This document shows, in pieces, positions 1 through 8,475 of a DNA stretch of 15,392 nucleotides. Each line of letters starts with the position of its first letter. Position 1 is the stretch's first letter. Source of the stretch: Jimgerdemannia flammicorona (Eukaryota; Mucoromycota; Endogonomycetes; Endogonales; Endogonaceae); assembly GCA_003990745.1 (NCBI GenBank), contig RBNI01003675.1, forward strand, positions 1 to 15,392. Reading direction: 5' to 3'. The notes under the pieces are model-generated. The model saw only the letters and a program-made list of their open reading frames with translations. It did not search any database and was not told the origin of the DNA. The translations under genes and the position numbers were made by a program.

Positions 1-1232
1 ACTGCTGGTTGAAGGTTCGCCTTGATCATCTGAGCTTGAATCCGATGGTAGAAACTCTTGGGGGTTTCATTGGCAGCTTGGCTCATATAGGTCAAAGCCT
101 CCTGTGCTTCTTGTTGGCACTTGAATCTATTGAACTGGGCATGGAGCCAGGCTTTGTGAATCATGTATCTTGATACATGGTTTCTATCAGATTGAAGGCC
201 ATCATTCAGTTCCTCTGTATGGATTCCTCCTCCGGCTTGCTTGGCTTGATTATACCTCTGTAGAGCTGGTCCTCTCAGGAGTGACTCCACAATTCTGAGT
301 TTTCTTGCAGCATCCCATTGTTTGGTGGCTGCTTGAACTTCGATTTCTCCAAAGAATTCCTCGATATCCTCATTATCTGCACCATGGAACTTCTGAAGGT
401 AGCTCATGTCTGGCTCATCTTCACTATCTGAGTATTGTTCAGGGGTGGGGGTTCTGACAGATCCTCGGGGTAATGGGAAAGGTAGTGGTGCTAGTACTTG
501 ATGATCTAGTGGTGCTGGCAGAGGGTGGTGTCTTGGTGAGGGTGAGGGTAATCTGGCTCTTCTAATTAATGCTGGGGTTGAAGTCCTGGGTAGTGGTGAA
601 GATCCTCTGATAGACTGGTGATAGTGGCGAGGTGTGAGTGACCAGGGTACCGAAGTTCGAGCAACTGATGGTGGGAGTGGACTGATATAACTAATAGAGA
701 GTTCCTCTGCCCCTTGCTGTTGTGAAGTAGTGAGGTCTTGTTCACCTTGCTGTGAGTTTGTATCACTGTCTGGATAATGGTATAGATTGAATTCGTCCCT
801 TTGATGGTCTGATCCCCAATCATCGTCTTGCTCTGGTTGATATGGATGGTAGTCCTCTTCTCCTTCTGATGTTTCAAAGTATACCCAGTCTAGTGGGGTG
901 ACTCGAGTAACAACAGTAGTTATGTAGTCACTTCTGTCTGAGTTTTTCCTATAGATAAGGGTCTGATACTCCTCGGGGATATCCTCTTCTTCTTCTTGGC
1001 TTAAGTCTTGGATCTGAAGGGGCAGTTCTGGTTGTCCTCTGAGTCATCTCCTTTCTCTTGAAGTCAAACCGTAATCTGGGTCACTTCTTTCTTCTGATTC
1101 AGTTTTCTGGCTACTGGTGTTGAATAGGGTCCTGGCCACTGTTCTGACAAGGGTGTGGGCTTTCTTTTCTGCTGAGAAGGGCTGTTGCTGCCCCTGGTTT
1201 GGTTGCTGACTTGGTCCTGCTAAGTTCTCCAC
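1..1232 (-). pseudogene. gag: Element 1 Gag (partial, one in-frame TGA)
   Basis: A frame runs from an ATG at 1232 to the window edge (410 codons) with one interruption, a TGA at 1046-1044 after residue 62. Residues 1-275 are a low-complexity, Gln/Glu/Ser/Pro-rich leader with an acidic run around 970-1000. From about 407 leftwards it becomes a retrotransposon capsid: an FHG..N-D-EEFF..IE motif followed by a W-to-GPA stretch, and later ETPKSFYHRIQ, which matches ESPRAFFIRIQ in element 2 gag. Gag would form the virus-like particle in the cytoplasm and package the RNA. No zinc knuckle is seen because the frame leaves the window before that point. The TGA most simply comes from CGA by CpG decay. 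The ATG at 1232 is chosen because it is the first in frame after the PBS. Confidence 0.82.
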
Positions 1233-1283
1233 TGTAGATAGCTGGGTTCTTGAGCCAAATGGTCAAGTCTTTTGAAAACTTTT

Positions 1284-1298
1284 CCAGTTGAGCCCCCA
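1284..1298 (-). other. Element 1 primer binding site
   Basis: On the minus strand TGGGGGCTCAACTGG lies 3 nt after the end of the LTR, the expected position for the minus-strand primer. The same 15 bases occur at the equivalent position of element 2. The matching tRNA cannot be named from sequence alone. The primer 3' end would read CCAGTTGAGCCC followed by CCA. Confidence 0.7.
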
Positions 1299-2059
1299 AA
1301 ATGTGGCATTCGATTTGTATTACTAAAGGTTCAAACACTGCTCAATGGTGCCACTTGTGTGAAGCGCGCGATGTATAACTGAAGGCGTTGGTGACATTTG
1401 CGAGTCGATGGTCATGTGACAGGTCATTCGATTCATATGGTGGAGGCTCGGGGCGAATTACTTCTTGAACGTATGCAGTTTGGGTCGTTCGATATGTTGG
1501 TAATTGATAATATCAGGACTTCGATTGTTCAACGGTGGTGACTCAGGACATTGATGGCTCAATTGTTTAGTGGAAAAGGGCGGCGATTATGCTGGCTAAG
1601 TTTCCTGGCAGCGATTAACTTGGCGGCAAACTTGAATTTATGCGGCGATGACGGGCTTGGCTATAAGCGGTCAATTAAAGCGGTCCATGGTGCAGTAGGT
1701 TGGGGAAAATGGAAGACGGCAGTCGTACGTTTGGTTACTTGTTTAACTTAGGGACATGTGGAATGGTGACGGAATGGCGGTCGTTCTGGGTGTTGGTCTT
1801 GTATCCTGGTCTTTTTGAGTTCCTTGGGTTCTCGGGTCTTGAATCTCGAATGGCAGGCGTGGTCTCGAATGGCGGCAGTCGGCGGTTGGTTTCCTTAACT
1901 TGGCGGTGGTTTTCCTGGTGGCTTTCCTTAGCGACAGTTCTTGAACAAGAGTTTTCCTTGGCTCTTAGAGTCTTTTCCCAAAGTTTCTCAAAAACTTAAG
2001 TTGGTATTATCTTACACTAGACTTCTGCGTTGTTCAGATAAAAGACCAATGGACTGAGG

Positions 2060-2091
2060 TTTATTCACTCTAAGATATGGGGTTACTTATA
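2060..2091 (-). promoter_or_regulatory. Element 1 LTR core promoter (TATAAG) and polyadenylation signal (AATAAA)
   Basis: The minus strand has TATAAG at 2091-2086 and AATAAA at 2065-2060, with 20 nt between them. The same pair with the same spacing occurs in both element 2 LTRs, inside a conserved stretch that also includes ACTTGTATAA and GTGAATAAACCTCAG. Transcription would start about 25-30 nt after the TATA box, around the AATAAA, and so define the start of R. The roles are inferred from position and conservation. Confidence 0.6.
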
Positions 2092-2222
2092 CAAGTTTGC
2101 TAACTATGGGAGGGGCATGACTAAGGCTAAGGTATACTACGTTGTGGCGAACTTTGCTATATTATTGGCTTGCACGATGCGAGGTGCAGGCTATTGTTTA
2201 CTACAGATTGGGTTGTAGGGGA

Positions 2223-2380
2223 TAGCAATGCTGGATTCAGACTTGCTGACATAACGTTGAAAATGGTGGTACTGAGTAGCAATGCTGGATTCGGACTTGC
2301 TGACAAAATGCTGAAAATGGTGGTACTGGGTAGCAACGCTGGATTCGGACTTGCTGACAAAATGCTGAAAATGGTGGTAC
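2223..2380. repeat. 3 x 54 bp tandem repeat in element 1 U3
   Basis: Three head-to-tail copies start at 2223, 2277 and 2331, each beginning TAGCAAYGCTGGATTC and ending ATGGTGGTACT. The period is exactly 54 bp. Copies 2 and 3 are nearly identical and copy 1 is more diverged. The block lies between the ORF end and the TATA box, the usual place for LTR enhancer repeats. Confidence 0.9.
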
Positions 2381-2383
2381 TTT

Positions 2384-3481
2384 CTAAAGGAAATAGTACC
2401 CTTCGTCTGCAGCGGGCAAATCTTGCTGGGTTAAGATTTCTTCTTCATCATACCTCTCCTCAAAAGGGGGAAGTGCTGGCCAAGAGGTGAGGGGGTAGAA
2501 AAGTGGCCAGTCATCTTCAACAACATTCTCCAACCCTTGAACAGCTTGAATGCGGACAGAGGACTGGTAGACTCTCTGTTGCTCCTCTTCTTCTGGAAAC
2601 TCATCAGTTTCAGTGTCAGAGGGGGTTTCTTCAGGGGCAGGGTCTTGGAGTTCTTGGGCTTCCTCTTCAAAGACAGGGACTTCTTGGGCTTCTTCTTGAT
2701 TTGGTTCCCAAATGATGAGATGTGAATTGTGGCTGACAGGGTGGTGGGTGATTGGGGTAGTTCCAACAGGTGCTTCTATGGTAATGGGTGGACCTTCAAA
2801 TATCTCCATAAGACTCATTAGGTGACCTTGATGGTTGTCTCAGAGTGGGGTGGTGTGGAAACCTGGCTGAGTGGATTCAGTTTGTTGGCTTCCTATGGCG
2901 ACGCGGTTGCTGCCAGTAGAGTTGGCTACTTCAGATTCTATCCAGTCAGCATCTTCAGTCGAAAGGCGGGAGAGGCTGCCTGCTGTTACTCCTTGCAAGT
3001 GTGCTATGGTCCAGGGAATATGGCGGAAGATTTGGTGGACACAGAGGGCTCTCTTGATTAGCCGGCTAGTGGTTATCAATTCGGTAATGAGACCTTCCTG
3101 GTCGTCTTCTTGAGTCTCATTGCAAAGGCGGTGTCTGATTTTGTAGTCATGCCAGAGGGTCATTCGTTCAGTAGTATCTTTGAGCTGCTGGGTCATTATA
3201 TACTGATAGTTGATGAAGTGTCCAAGGTCCTCGGTGTAGAAGTTCAAGTGTTCAGAAGTATCTGGGCGCCAGATGGCCTTCTTGATAGCTTCAAAGATCA
3301 GGGTCTTTGGGCCAGGCAAAGGGGTAGAGTGGTGGGAAGTCTGGTTGGATCGGCGGATGGGAGGCATTGTGTGATGGGTACTTGGTTCTTTGGTGCCGAT
3401 CCCTGAGGCGGAGTATGGTTTCTTAAATAACATGGTCTTCATTTTGGCTTGGATCATCTTGTCTTCTTTTGGGATGATCAC
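2384..3481 (-). pseudogene. ORF in element 1 U3 (or 3' accessory ORF), 366 codons with one TGA
   Basis: I do not recognise this protein. One frame is open from 3481 to 2384 and is broken only by a TGA at 2842-2840. It is preceded by an in-frame TAG at 3484-3482; the first ATG in frame is nine codons in, at 3457. The N-terminal half is basic and Thr/Pro-rich. It is followed by a helical, Leu/Arg/Gln-rich middle with an IFRHIPWTIAHLQG stretch, and then a strongly acidic C-terminal third (several E-E-E-rich runs, about codons 235-366). There is no signal peptide or obvious membrane segment. The architecture (helical middle, acidic tail, end close to the U3 repeats) resembles the extra 3' ORF of element 2, and a short segment aligns by hydrophobic pattern. 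A regulatory or Gag-associated role is possible but not shown. TGA probably derives from CGA. Confidence 0.6.
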
Positions 3482-3574
3482 CTAATGGGTCAGGCTGTCT
3501 ATTTGATTGTCATGCCATTATGTTGTCTGATCTTAGCAGTCACTGGTACTCCGTTGTCAATTACGTACGTCACA

Positions 3575-4591
3575 ATATATTGGTTATATTTTTTATCTAT
3601 AAGTAGATATTTCAGATATATTTTGGAACACCTTTTAAGCTATGAAAATTTCTTAGATATAGAATTTTAAAATAGTGTTTGAATTATATATAGTTCTAGT
3701 TTTTGTATATATTGTATTACTTTTCATCTAGTTTGTATTATTTTAATTACATATCTCATTGAGTAGGAGTATTGAAATAACAACTTGATATCTCAATATG
3801 TAATTACACTATTTTATTAGTTTTATAACATTTATTTGTAATATATAAAATATATAATCTATATAACTTTAATAAAATTATCTCTTTTTTATAATACTTC
3901 TCTCTATTGCCTAAGCCTACTTATTAAACTTAGTATTAAACTCTAGATACTTATCAAACTAAAGGACAGTATACTAGAATATTTGAAAAACAATTTCACT
4001 TTATTGTTCATCACTTAAGTTAATAATGTTCTTATGAGATACTTTATAAAGATAGTTGAGAACTTAAAGACAGATGTAGAAAAGAACATAGAGTATTTTG
4101 ATCATAATATAAGTATAGTTATTAATGAAAGATCAAGCTTATTATTTGATATTACTGAGAGTAGCTTATTGACAGATGAGGTATCCTATCTCATAATACT
4201 CATTTAATTCTTATTAGTAGAGAAAGTCTAGAAATACCAGATCCTTCTAAGATATTATTAGACTTTATTTAGATCTGGGTCTCTAGAGATTCATATATTA
4301 ACAGAAGGTAGTTTGATAGAGTTCTAATAATATTTAATAGCTCTAAGAACAGTAGTAGCAATCTTATTCTAATTTATACTTAGTATTATTGCTGAGTACT
4401 TAAGTATATTAGAGATGAGTTATCTATATAGAGTTGTTTCAGAATATTTATATTTCTCTTTATTAGTAATATTTAGAAGTATGACTATCTTTTGGAAATT
4501 CTTTGGAAATTCTTTAAAAATTTTCAATATACTAGATATCTGTATTGGATTACTACTTCTTCTGCATTAGACAAAAGACTGACTTCTTTTT
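3575..4591. other. AT-rich decayed DNA without a recognisable gene
   Basis: The composition changes sharply at 3575 to TpA-rich, very AT-rich sequence with almost no CpG. On the minus strand it lies downstream of the chromodomain fragment, so part of it may be the 3' untranslated region and LTR of the old chromovirus. I find no convincing coding match. The longest plus-strand run (4034-4207, 57 codons) is within chance for this composition. Strong RIP or RIP-like mutation is the simplest explanation. Confidence 0.7.
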
Positions 4592-5167
4592 TCAAATAAT
4601 ATTATACTTGAAGAATCTTTTCCATTTCACAAGATAGTATTGAGTGAGCTTAGTAGTATATTCAAATTAATAATTCTTGTGATCTAAGATATTGTCTACT
4701 TTATATTCTAGTTATTGATTAATAATTATTAGATCTGAAAGTAGTATAGTTCTTTCTTCAAAAATATTTAAGATATATAGCTGAAGTTGAGATATATAGA
4801 ATACTAGGTAAATTCTTTCTAGTATTGCTAAATGATCTATCTTATATATAACAGATCCATATTTTTTAAGAATTTTGAATGATTCAATATAGCAGAGTTT
4901 AAGCTTCTTTTTAGAATCTGTGTTATTTAGAATCAGGTATTAGGTGCTGAGTAATACTTACTCTTCTTTTTTATAAATAACTTCTCTTTATATCTCTATG
5001 AGAATATCTCTTGCTTGCTGAATATTATCTTATATAGTATTAGTAATTTCTTTTATAGTCAGTACTATAGTTTGTATCATAATTATATAAGTTCATTAAT
5101 ATTGTTATAGTTTAGATAAAATAACATCAGCTTAATACTTATACTTATATTATTATTATATATATAC
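4592..5167 (-). pseudogene. Old chromovirus remnant: integrase C-terminus and chromodomain
   Basis: Despite extreme AT bias, the minus strand from 5167 to 4592 reads as the C-terminal part of a Ty3/Gypsy chromovirus polyprotein. In order: the end of the integrase core (YNN, then LFYLNY at the usual SPF..YG position), a QQARD helix segment, a GPY/F module at about 4913-4770 (KLKLCYI..FKILKKYGSVIYK, then VFYISQLQ for the usual VFHVSQL), and a chromodomain at about 4711-4592 (EYKVDNILDHK, then YYLVKWKRF). The chromodomain normally targets integration to methylated histone H3 in heterochromatin. Several TAA and TGA stops and many G-to-A-type replacements show it is dead. Element 2 is inserted in its upstream end, and the rest continues at 15226. 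Confidence 0.85.
5164..5167. repeat. Target site duplication (left), ATAC
   Basis: ATAC directly precedes the left LTR and is repeated at 15222-15225 after the right LTR. Removing element 2 and one copy puts the chromovirus integrase frame back in register, which supports both the boundaries and the duplication. Confidence 0.75.
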
Positions 5168-5407
5168 TGTAATGTGCCAGCTCAATGGAGGCAGATTACA
5201 AGGTTGGGGTTAATGTAGTTTGGCTTGAGCCCCCAGTTACTTTGTCAAAAAGCAACAAAATGTTCTAAGATTTCCTAAGGTCTTTGGTGTTTAGTGGTAT
5301 AATAGTCAAGCTAGATATCTGCGAGCAATTTCCTTATTGGGACGGTTCTCTGGGTATAGTGGCGATTTATGTCTTTCCTTCTTGGGTCAACTGGGAGTAC
5401 CGCAATT

Positions 5408-5839
5408 TGTGTAGCATGAGCGGTTTCTTTCTTGAGTAGTGGGTGATTTCTTTGTGTAGCATGATAATCTCCTTGTATGTAACGGTCTGGTAATTTAGCG
5501 GTCCTCCTTATGTGGTTTCTGCATGATGATCTCTGTGTAGCGTGATGATTTCCAAAAGTATGCGATTTCTTGTAGGACGATTTTGGCGGACTTCTCGATT
5601 TGGGTGCGGGTTCTCGAAAAGCAGTAGTTTGGGAATAGAAGATGGTGCAGATTCTTCTTACTGGGAATTATACTGGCATGGTTTCTTCTGTATTGGGCTC
5701 ACTGGGAATAATGGATAACTTGGATGTCACGAATCGGGCTCTTCTGGGAATAATATCTCAGGTGGCGCGAATTTGGCTTTGACTGGGAATACTACTCGGA
5801 TGACGTGGATTCTTCCTGAATCGGCAGGTTTCTGAGAAT
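5408..5839. repeat. Degenerate ~40 bp repeats inside the R/U5 part of the LTR
   Basis: CTGGGAAT recurs at 5661, 5702, 5744 and 5783, with CTGAGAAT at 5832 (spacing 41, 42, 39, 49). TGTGTAGC recurs at 5408, 5453 and 5534 (spacing 45 and 81), usually followed by a TGA-rich and TTTCC tail. The right LTR has equivalents, some altered by transitions. The long transcribed leader seems to have grown by duplication of a unit of about 40 bp. Confidence 0.6.
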
Positions 5840-6109
5840 GCGGTGGAAGGGCGAAAGTCTTCAGGCTTATCTGGCAAGCGAACCAAAATATAGCGGACTT
5901 CTCTTGAAAACAGACTCGTTCTTTGTATCGGAAAGTGGACTGGAGTGGGAAAGGGGCAAAGCTCACAATCTCCTAGTAGTGGCTGTAGAGCAGACATTTC
6001 TCCTAAGTGTTGCAATCCAATTCCTTTAGGATCAAGTGGCTTTTGGCAGGCATATCTCTCGAAGTGTAGTAGGCAGACTTGTCTTTTGCTTTGTATTTTG
6101 GAACTGAGG

Positions 6110-6141
6110 TTTATTCACTCTTGTCTCTGGGGTAATTTATA
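6110..6141 (-). promoter_or_regulatory. Element 2 left LTR core promoter (TATAAA) and AATAAA signal
   Basis: The minus strand has TATAAA at 6141-6136 and AATAAA at 6115-6110. Spacing and flanks match element 1 (2091-2060) and the right LTR. In this 3' copy the AATAAA would serve transcript end formation. The role is inferred. Confidence 0.62.
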
Positions 6142-6201
6142 CAAGTTGGTTGCTATCCAGTTACTATGTGGCTAACTATAGATTTGCTATTTATGGTGAG
6201 T

Positions 6202-6256
6202 TGTGCAGGTCTAGCACAAGTGTGCAGGTCTGGCACAGGTGTGCAGGTCCTGCACA
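6202..6256. repeat. 3 x 19 bp palindromic repeat in U3 (left LTR)
   Basis: Units of 17 bp start at 6202, 6221 and 6240. The third, TGTGCAGGTCCTGCACA, is a perfect inverted repeat of 8 bp arms around one base; the other two differ by one or two bases in one arm. They lie about 60 bp upstream of the TATA box, so they are good candidates for a dimeric activator or repressor site. Confidence 0.8.
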
Positions 6257-6403
6257 GATATACCTTATCTGGTAGTCTGGCTATTTATACAGTTTCCACA
6301 GCAATGGTTGCTGGTTACTATGCTGGGTGTTCATGTCATCTGGCTAATTGTTTGCATCATCTGGCTAAGATATAATTCAGGTGATACGTTCTGGTTCATC
6401 ACA

Positions 6404-6417
6404 TCAGCCCCCACTAA
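6404..6417 (-). other. Polypurine tract of element 2
   Basis: The minus strand reads TTAGTGGGGGCTGA and abuts the LTR start TGTGATG. A G-rich purine run at this site is expected to resist RNase H and prime plus-strand DNA. It shares TGGGGGCT with the PBS. Confidence 0.7.
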
Positions 6418-6443
6418 AGGATGGTCTGTCTCCAGACTATCTT

Positions 6444-6959
6444 TTAGTCATCATTCCAGTGTGGGTAAGTGTCTTCTGCATCAATACCTGTTTCATCATC
6501 TTCGTCATCTGTACCATGGTCACTCCATTCCAAGGGTTCCTCTTCTTCTTCTGGGAATAAAATCTCGACAGCATTGACAATACTCAGGTAGGTGGCTAGG
6601 TTCATTCCTCATGTATCATACCAGGAGAATTGTGCTTGCATCAGAGCTGCAGGGTTTCACTTATAGAGGGTGTAGAGCCTGTCAGCAGCAGTTACATCTC
6701 TTCTTGATAGTTCTGTGGTATTTCTGATATATGTTAGTTCTGAGACTGGGAGGTTTTGCAATTGTTCTCCAATTGCATAGTGGGCCTAAAGTTGATGGAC
6801 CTGTAGCAATTGTCTGGCCAGGACGAGATTCTCTTGATGAATCTGGATCTTCTGGAGAGTGTTCTCATTGACTTCCCAGAATTGGGGTAGGGGAACTGGC
6901 AGTGATTGAAATGAGCTGAGGATAAGAGTCTGAAGGCAGTTGTCAATTCTCTGACTCAT
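6444..6959 (-). pseudogene. Extra 3' ORF of element 2 (171 codons, three in-frame stops)
   Basis: I do not recognise this protein. The ATG at 6959 overlaps the integrase stop (6945-6943) by 17 nt in the +1 frame, and the frame ends with TAA at 6446-6444, about 27 nt before the PPT. It is broken by TAG at 6788-6786, TGA at 6659-6657 and TGA at 6611-6609. The N-terminal part is predicted helical (Leu/Gln-rich, around residues 25-60), the middle contains SRRDVTAADRLYTLYK, and the last 45 residues are very acidic (EEEEE, then DDEDDE). No membrane segment or signal peptide argues against an envelope. The position matches accessory or env genes of retroviruses, but the function is unknown. It may be related to the ORF at 3481-2384. 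Confidence 0.65.
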
Positions 6960-8037
6960 GATGTGGGGAAAGGTATATCTTGAGGTGGTTGATGTACACT
7001 GATGTTCTGAGGGTTTGTCTATCCATGCTTCTTAAATAGATGCTGGTTCCTCTGATATTGTATACAAGATAAGGTCCTTCCCATTTCAGTTCTAGTTTAG
7101 CAGCAAAGTTTGTCTCGATCATGCTTCTCCAAACTAGGACTTGATCTCCAATCTTGATCTCTTGATCCTTCTGTTTTTTGTTGTAGTACTTCTTTTGTCT
7201 TTCCTGGGCCTTGATAATCTGTCCTTGGGCTTGATTTCATAACTGTTCTGCCTTTTTGAGGAGGTCTCTGAGATTCTCATGGTCAGCAGTTCTGGTTCTC
7301 TTGGCAAACATCATTTCGAATGGCTTTTGTTTGGTGGATATAGCAGGGGTGTTCCGAATTTCCCATAAGATCTCAGGTAAGCAGAGGTCCCAATTAGTAG
7401 GATTGACTCAGGCAAGTCCTTTCTTGATGGTCTGGTTCATTCTCTCTGTCATACCATTGTCTGGGGGTGGTATGATGTGGTCCTTTTGAGGTGGATCTTG
7501 TGAATTCAGGCATAACTTGTGATTATGTTATTGATGAATTCTGTGCCTCGGTCAGAAATGAGTTCTTCTGGGGGTACATATCTGAATGTAAGTTCATGGA
7601 GGAGGCCTACAATGGTTAAGGCATCTGCAATTTCCATTGGGAAAGCCTCGGGCCACTTAGTCAGGTGTTCCACAATTACAAGGATATATTTATTTCATCT
7701 TGGTATAACTGGTAGAGGTCCAATTACATCTACTCTCCATCTCTGAAGATGTGAGTGGGTGGGGGAATCGGTTGCAAAGGAGCTTGATAGTTCTTCTTTC
7801 CTTGGTACTTCTGGCAAGTATCACATTTCTGGATAATGTCTCGGACTTGAGTTCTGAGGTAAGACCAAGGTTGATACAGTTTTTGAATCTTCTCTTCTGT
7901 GCTTGTCTGTCCTTGATGGGCTTTCTGATGTTCTTTTCAGATGAGATCTTCTTGTGCTTTGATGGTCTGAGGAGCTTCCTTTAGGGTGTAGTTTCTGGGG
8001 ACACCCTTCTTCTGGTTCATTGGAGTTGGCAGAAAAG
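6943..8037 (-). pseudogene. int: Integrase (HHCC, D-D-35-E, GPY/F), disrupted
   Basis: The pol C-terminus, which would insert the cDNA in the nucleus. The zinc-binding N-terminus (H-x3-H, then CDTC) is at about 7936-7800. The catalytic core has Asp at 7730-7728 (VDVIGPLP), Asp at 7553-7551 (ISDRGTEF) and Glu at 7446-7444 (NGMTERMNQ). The last two are 35 residues apart only if one base is counted as lost near 7459. A GPY/F module (KWEGPYLVYN, then VYINHLKIY) ends the protein. There is no chromodomain. The frame changes near 8035, 7745 and 7459. Five in-frame stops, all TGA, lie at 7939, 7697, 7508, 7410 and 7239. All catalytic residues survive, but the gene cannot be translated whole. Confidence 0.9.
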
Positions 8038-8475
8038 TACATTAACATTGTTGTGAGCTTTCTCTACTTTGTGGATGATGGTGATTTTGTAATCCTGAAG
8101 AATAAGGATCCAGCAGGCTAGGATTCCTGTGGGTTCCTTGTGGTTGAATAACCATTTGAGGGCTGCATGGTCTATAATCAGGGTGAACCTTTTTCCGATG
8201 AGGTAATGCTTGAATAGGGTGACTGCCCATATGACTGCAAGGCATTCCAGTTTGGTGCTACCATAGTTCATCTGCTGCTGATTGGTAGCTCTGCTCGCAT
8301 AAGCTATCACATGGTGCTGTTGATCAGGTCCTTCCTGGGCTAGAACTGCTCCGAGGCCATCTTTAGAAGCATCTGTATACAAGATGAATGGCTTCTGTAG
8401 ATTGGGGCGCACAAGGATTGGTGCTGTGGTCATGCAGTTTTTGAGTTCCTTGAAGGCTTTTCCTTGTGATTCTGT
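8017..8475 (-). pseudogene. rnh: RNase H domain
   Basis: Degrades the RNA strand of the cDNA hybrid inside the particle. It follows RT in the same frame after a TAA at 8478-8476. The visible motifs are LYTDASKDGLGAVL (first Asp), TKLECLAVIWA (Glu) and IDHAALKWL (second Asp). The final conserved Asp position, in the KAHNN-V-N-V stretch, is Asn (AAT at 8043-8041), which a single G-to-A change would produce. The reading frame is lost just after this, near 8035. The length is normal for a Gypsy RNase H. Confidence 0.9.

Larger units (their letters stand above)
1..3574 (-). mobile_element. Element 1: 5' part of a Ty3/Gypsy-type LTR retrotransposon, truncated by window start
   Basis: Read on the minus strand the order is LTR, primer binding site, gag. 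The internal region runs off the left end of the window, so pol and the second LTR cannot be seen. The gag capsid segment is clearly related to that of element 2, and both elements use the same PBS sequence and the same promoter/polyadenylation block, yet the LTRs are otherwise different, so they are two families of one clade. It sits against AT-rich decayed DNA on the right. It is better preserved than element 2, with one in-frame stop in gag and one in the LTR-side ORF. The right boundary at 3574 is inferred from an abrupt composition change and from a TGTGACG terminus; an alternative boundary near 2380 is discussed under the LTR. Confidence 0.8.
1302..3574 (-). repeat. Element 1 5' LTR, about 2.27 kb (right boundary inferred)
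   Basis: The left boundary is firm: plus-strand TGTGGCATTCG begins directly beside the PBS. The right boundary is placed at 3574, where minus-strand TGTGACGTACG begins. It forms an imperfect inverted repeat with the other end (8 of 11 positions), resembles the TGTGATG start of the element 2 LTR, and coincides with a sharp drop to AT-rich DNA at 3575. Minus-strand order is ORF-bearing U3 (3574-2384), 54 bp tandem repeat, TATA box, AATAAA, then a long R/U5. Alternative: the LTR is only 1302 to about 2380 and the ORF to its right is the 3' end of another element. That would need a tandem or composite arrangement, and no purine-rich PPT is visible near 2380. The second LTR lies outside the window, so the length cannot be verified here. 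Confidence 0.6.
5168..6403 (-). repeat. Element 2 3' LTR (left copy)
   Basis: 1,236 bp, matching 13986-15221 along its whole length. It starts TGTAATG and ends CATCACA, so it has the TG...CA termini of an LTR. On the minus strand U3 runs from 6403 to about 6115, with palindromic repeats and a TATA box, followed by a long R/U5 of about 950 bp. This copy lies beside the PPT and is therefore the 3' LTR. Confidence 0.96.

Noticed and set aside
2157..2490. Repetitive ORFs on both strands over the 54 bp repeat
   Set aside because: A period divisible by three keeps any frame open. Both strands are open equally, and the location suggests control DNA.
4034..4207. 57-codon plus-strand ORF in AT-rich DNA
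   Set aside because: Short, no homologous motif, and expected by chance in TpA-rich sequence.
5838..6175. Plus-strand ORFs of 63 and 76 codons present in both LTRs (also 14656-14993)
   Set aside because: Duplication follows from the LTR. They run antisense to the element, cross the promoter block and show no domain.
6444..6959. Envelope protein for the 3' ORF
   Set aside because: No signal peptide, transmembrane segment or Cys pattern; the C-terminus is highly acidic.
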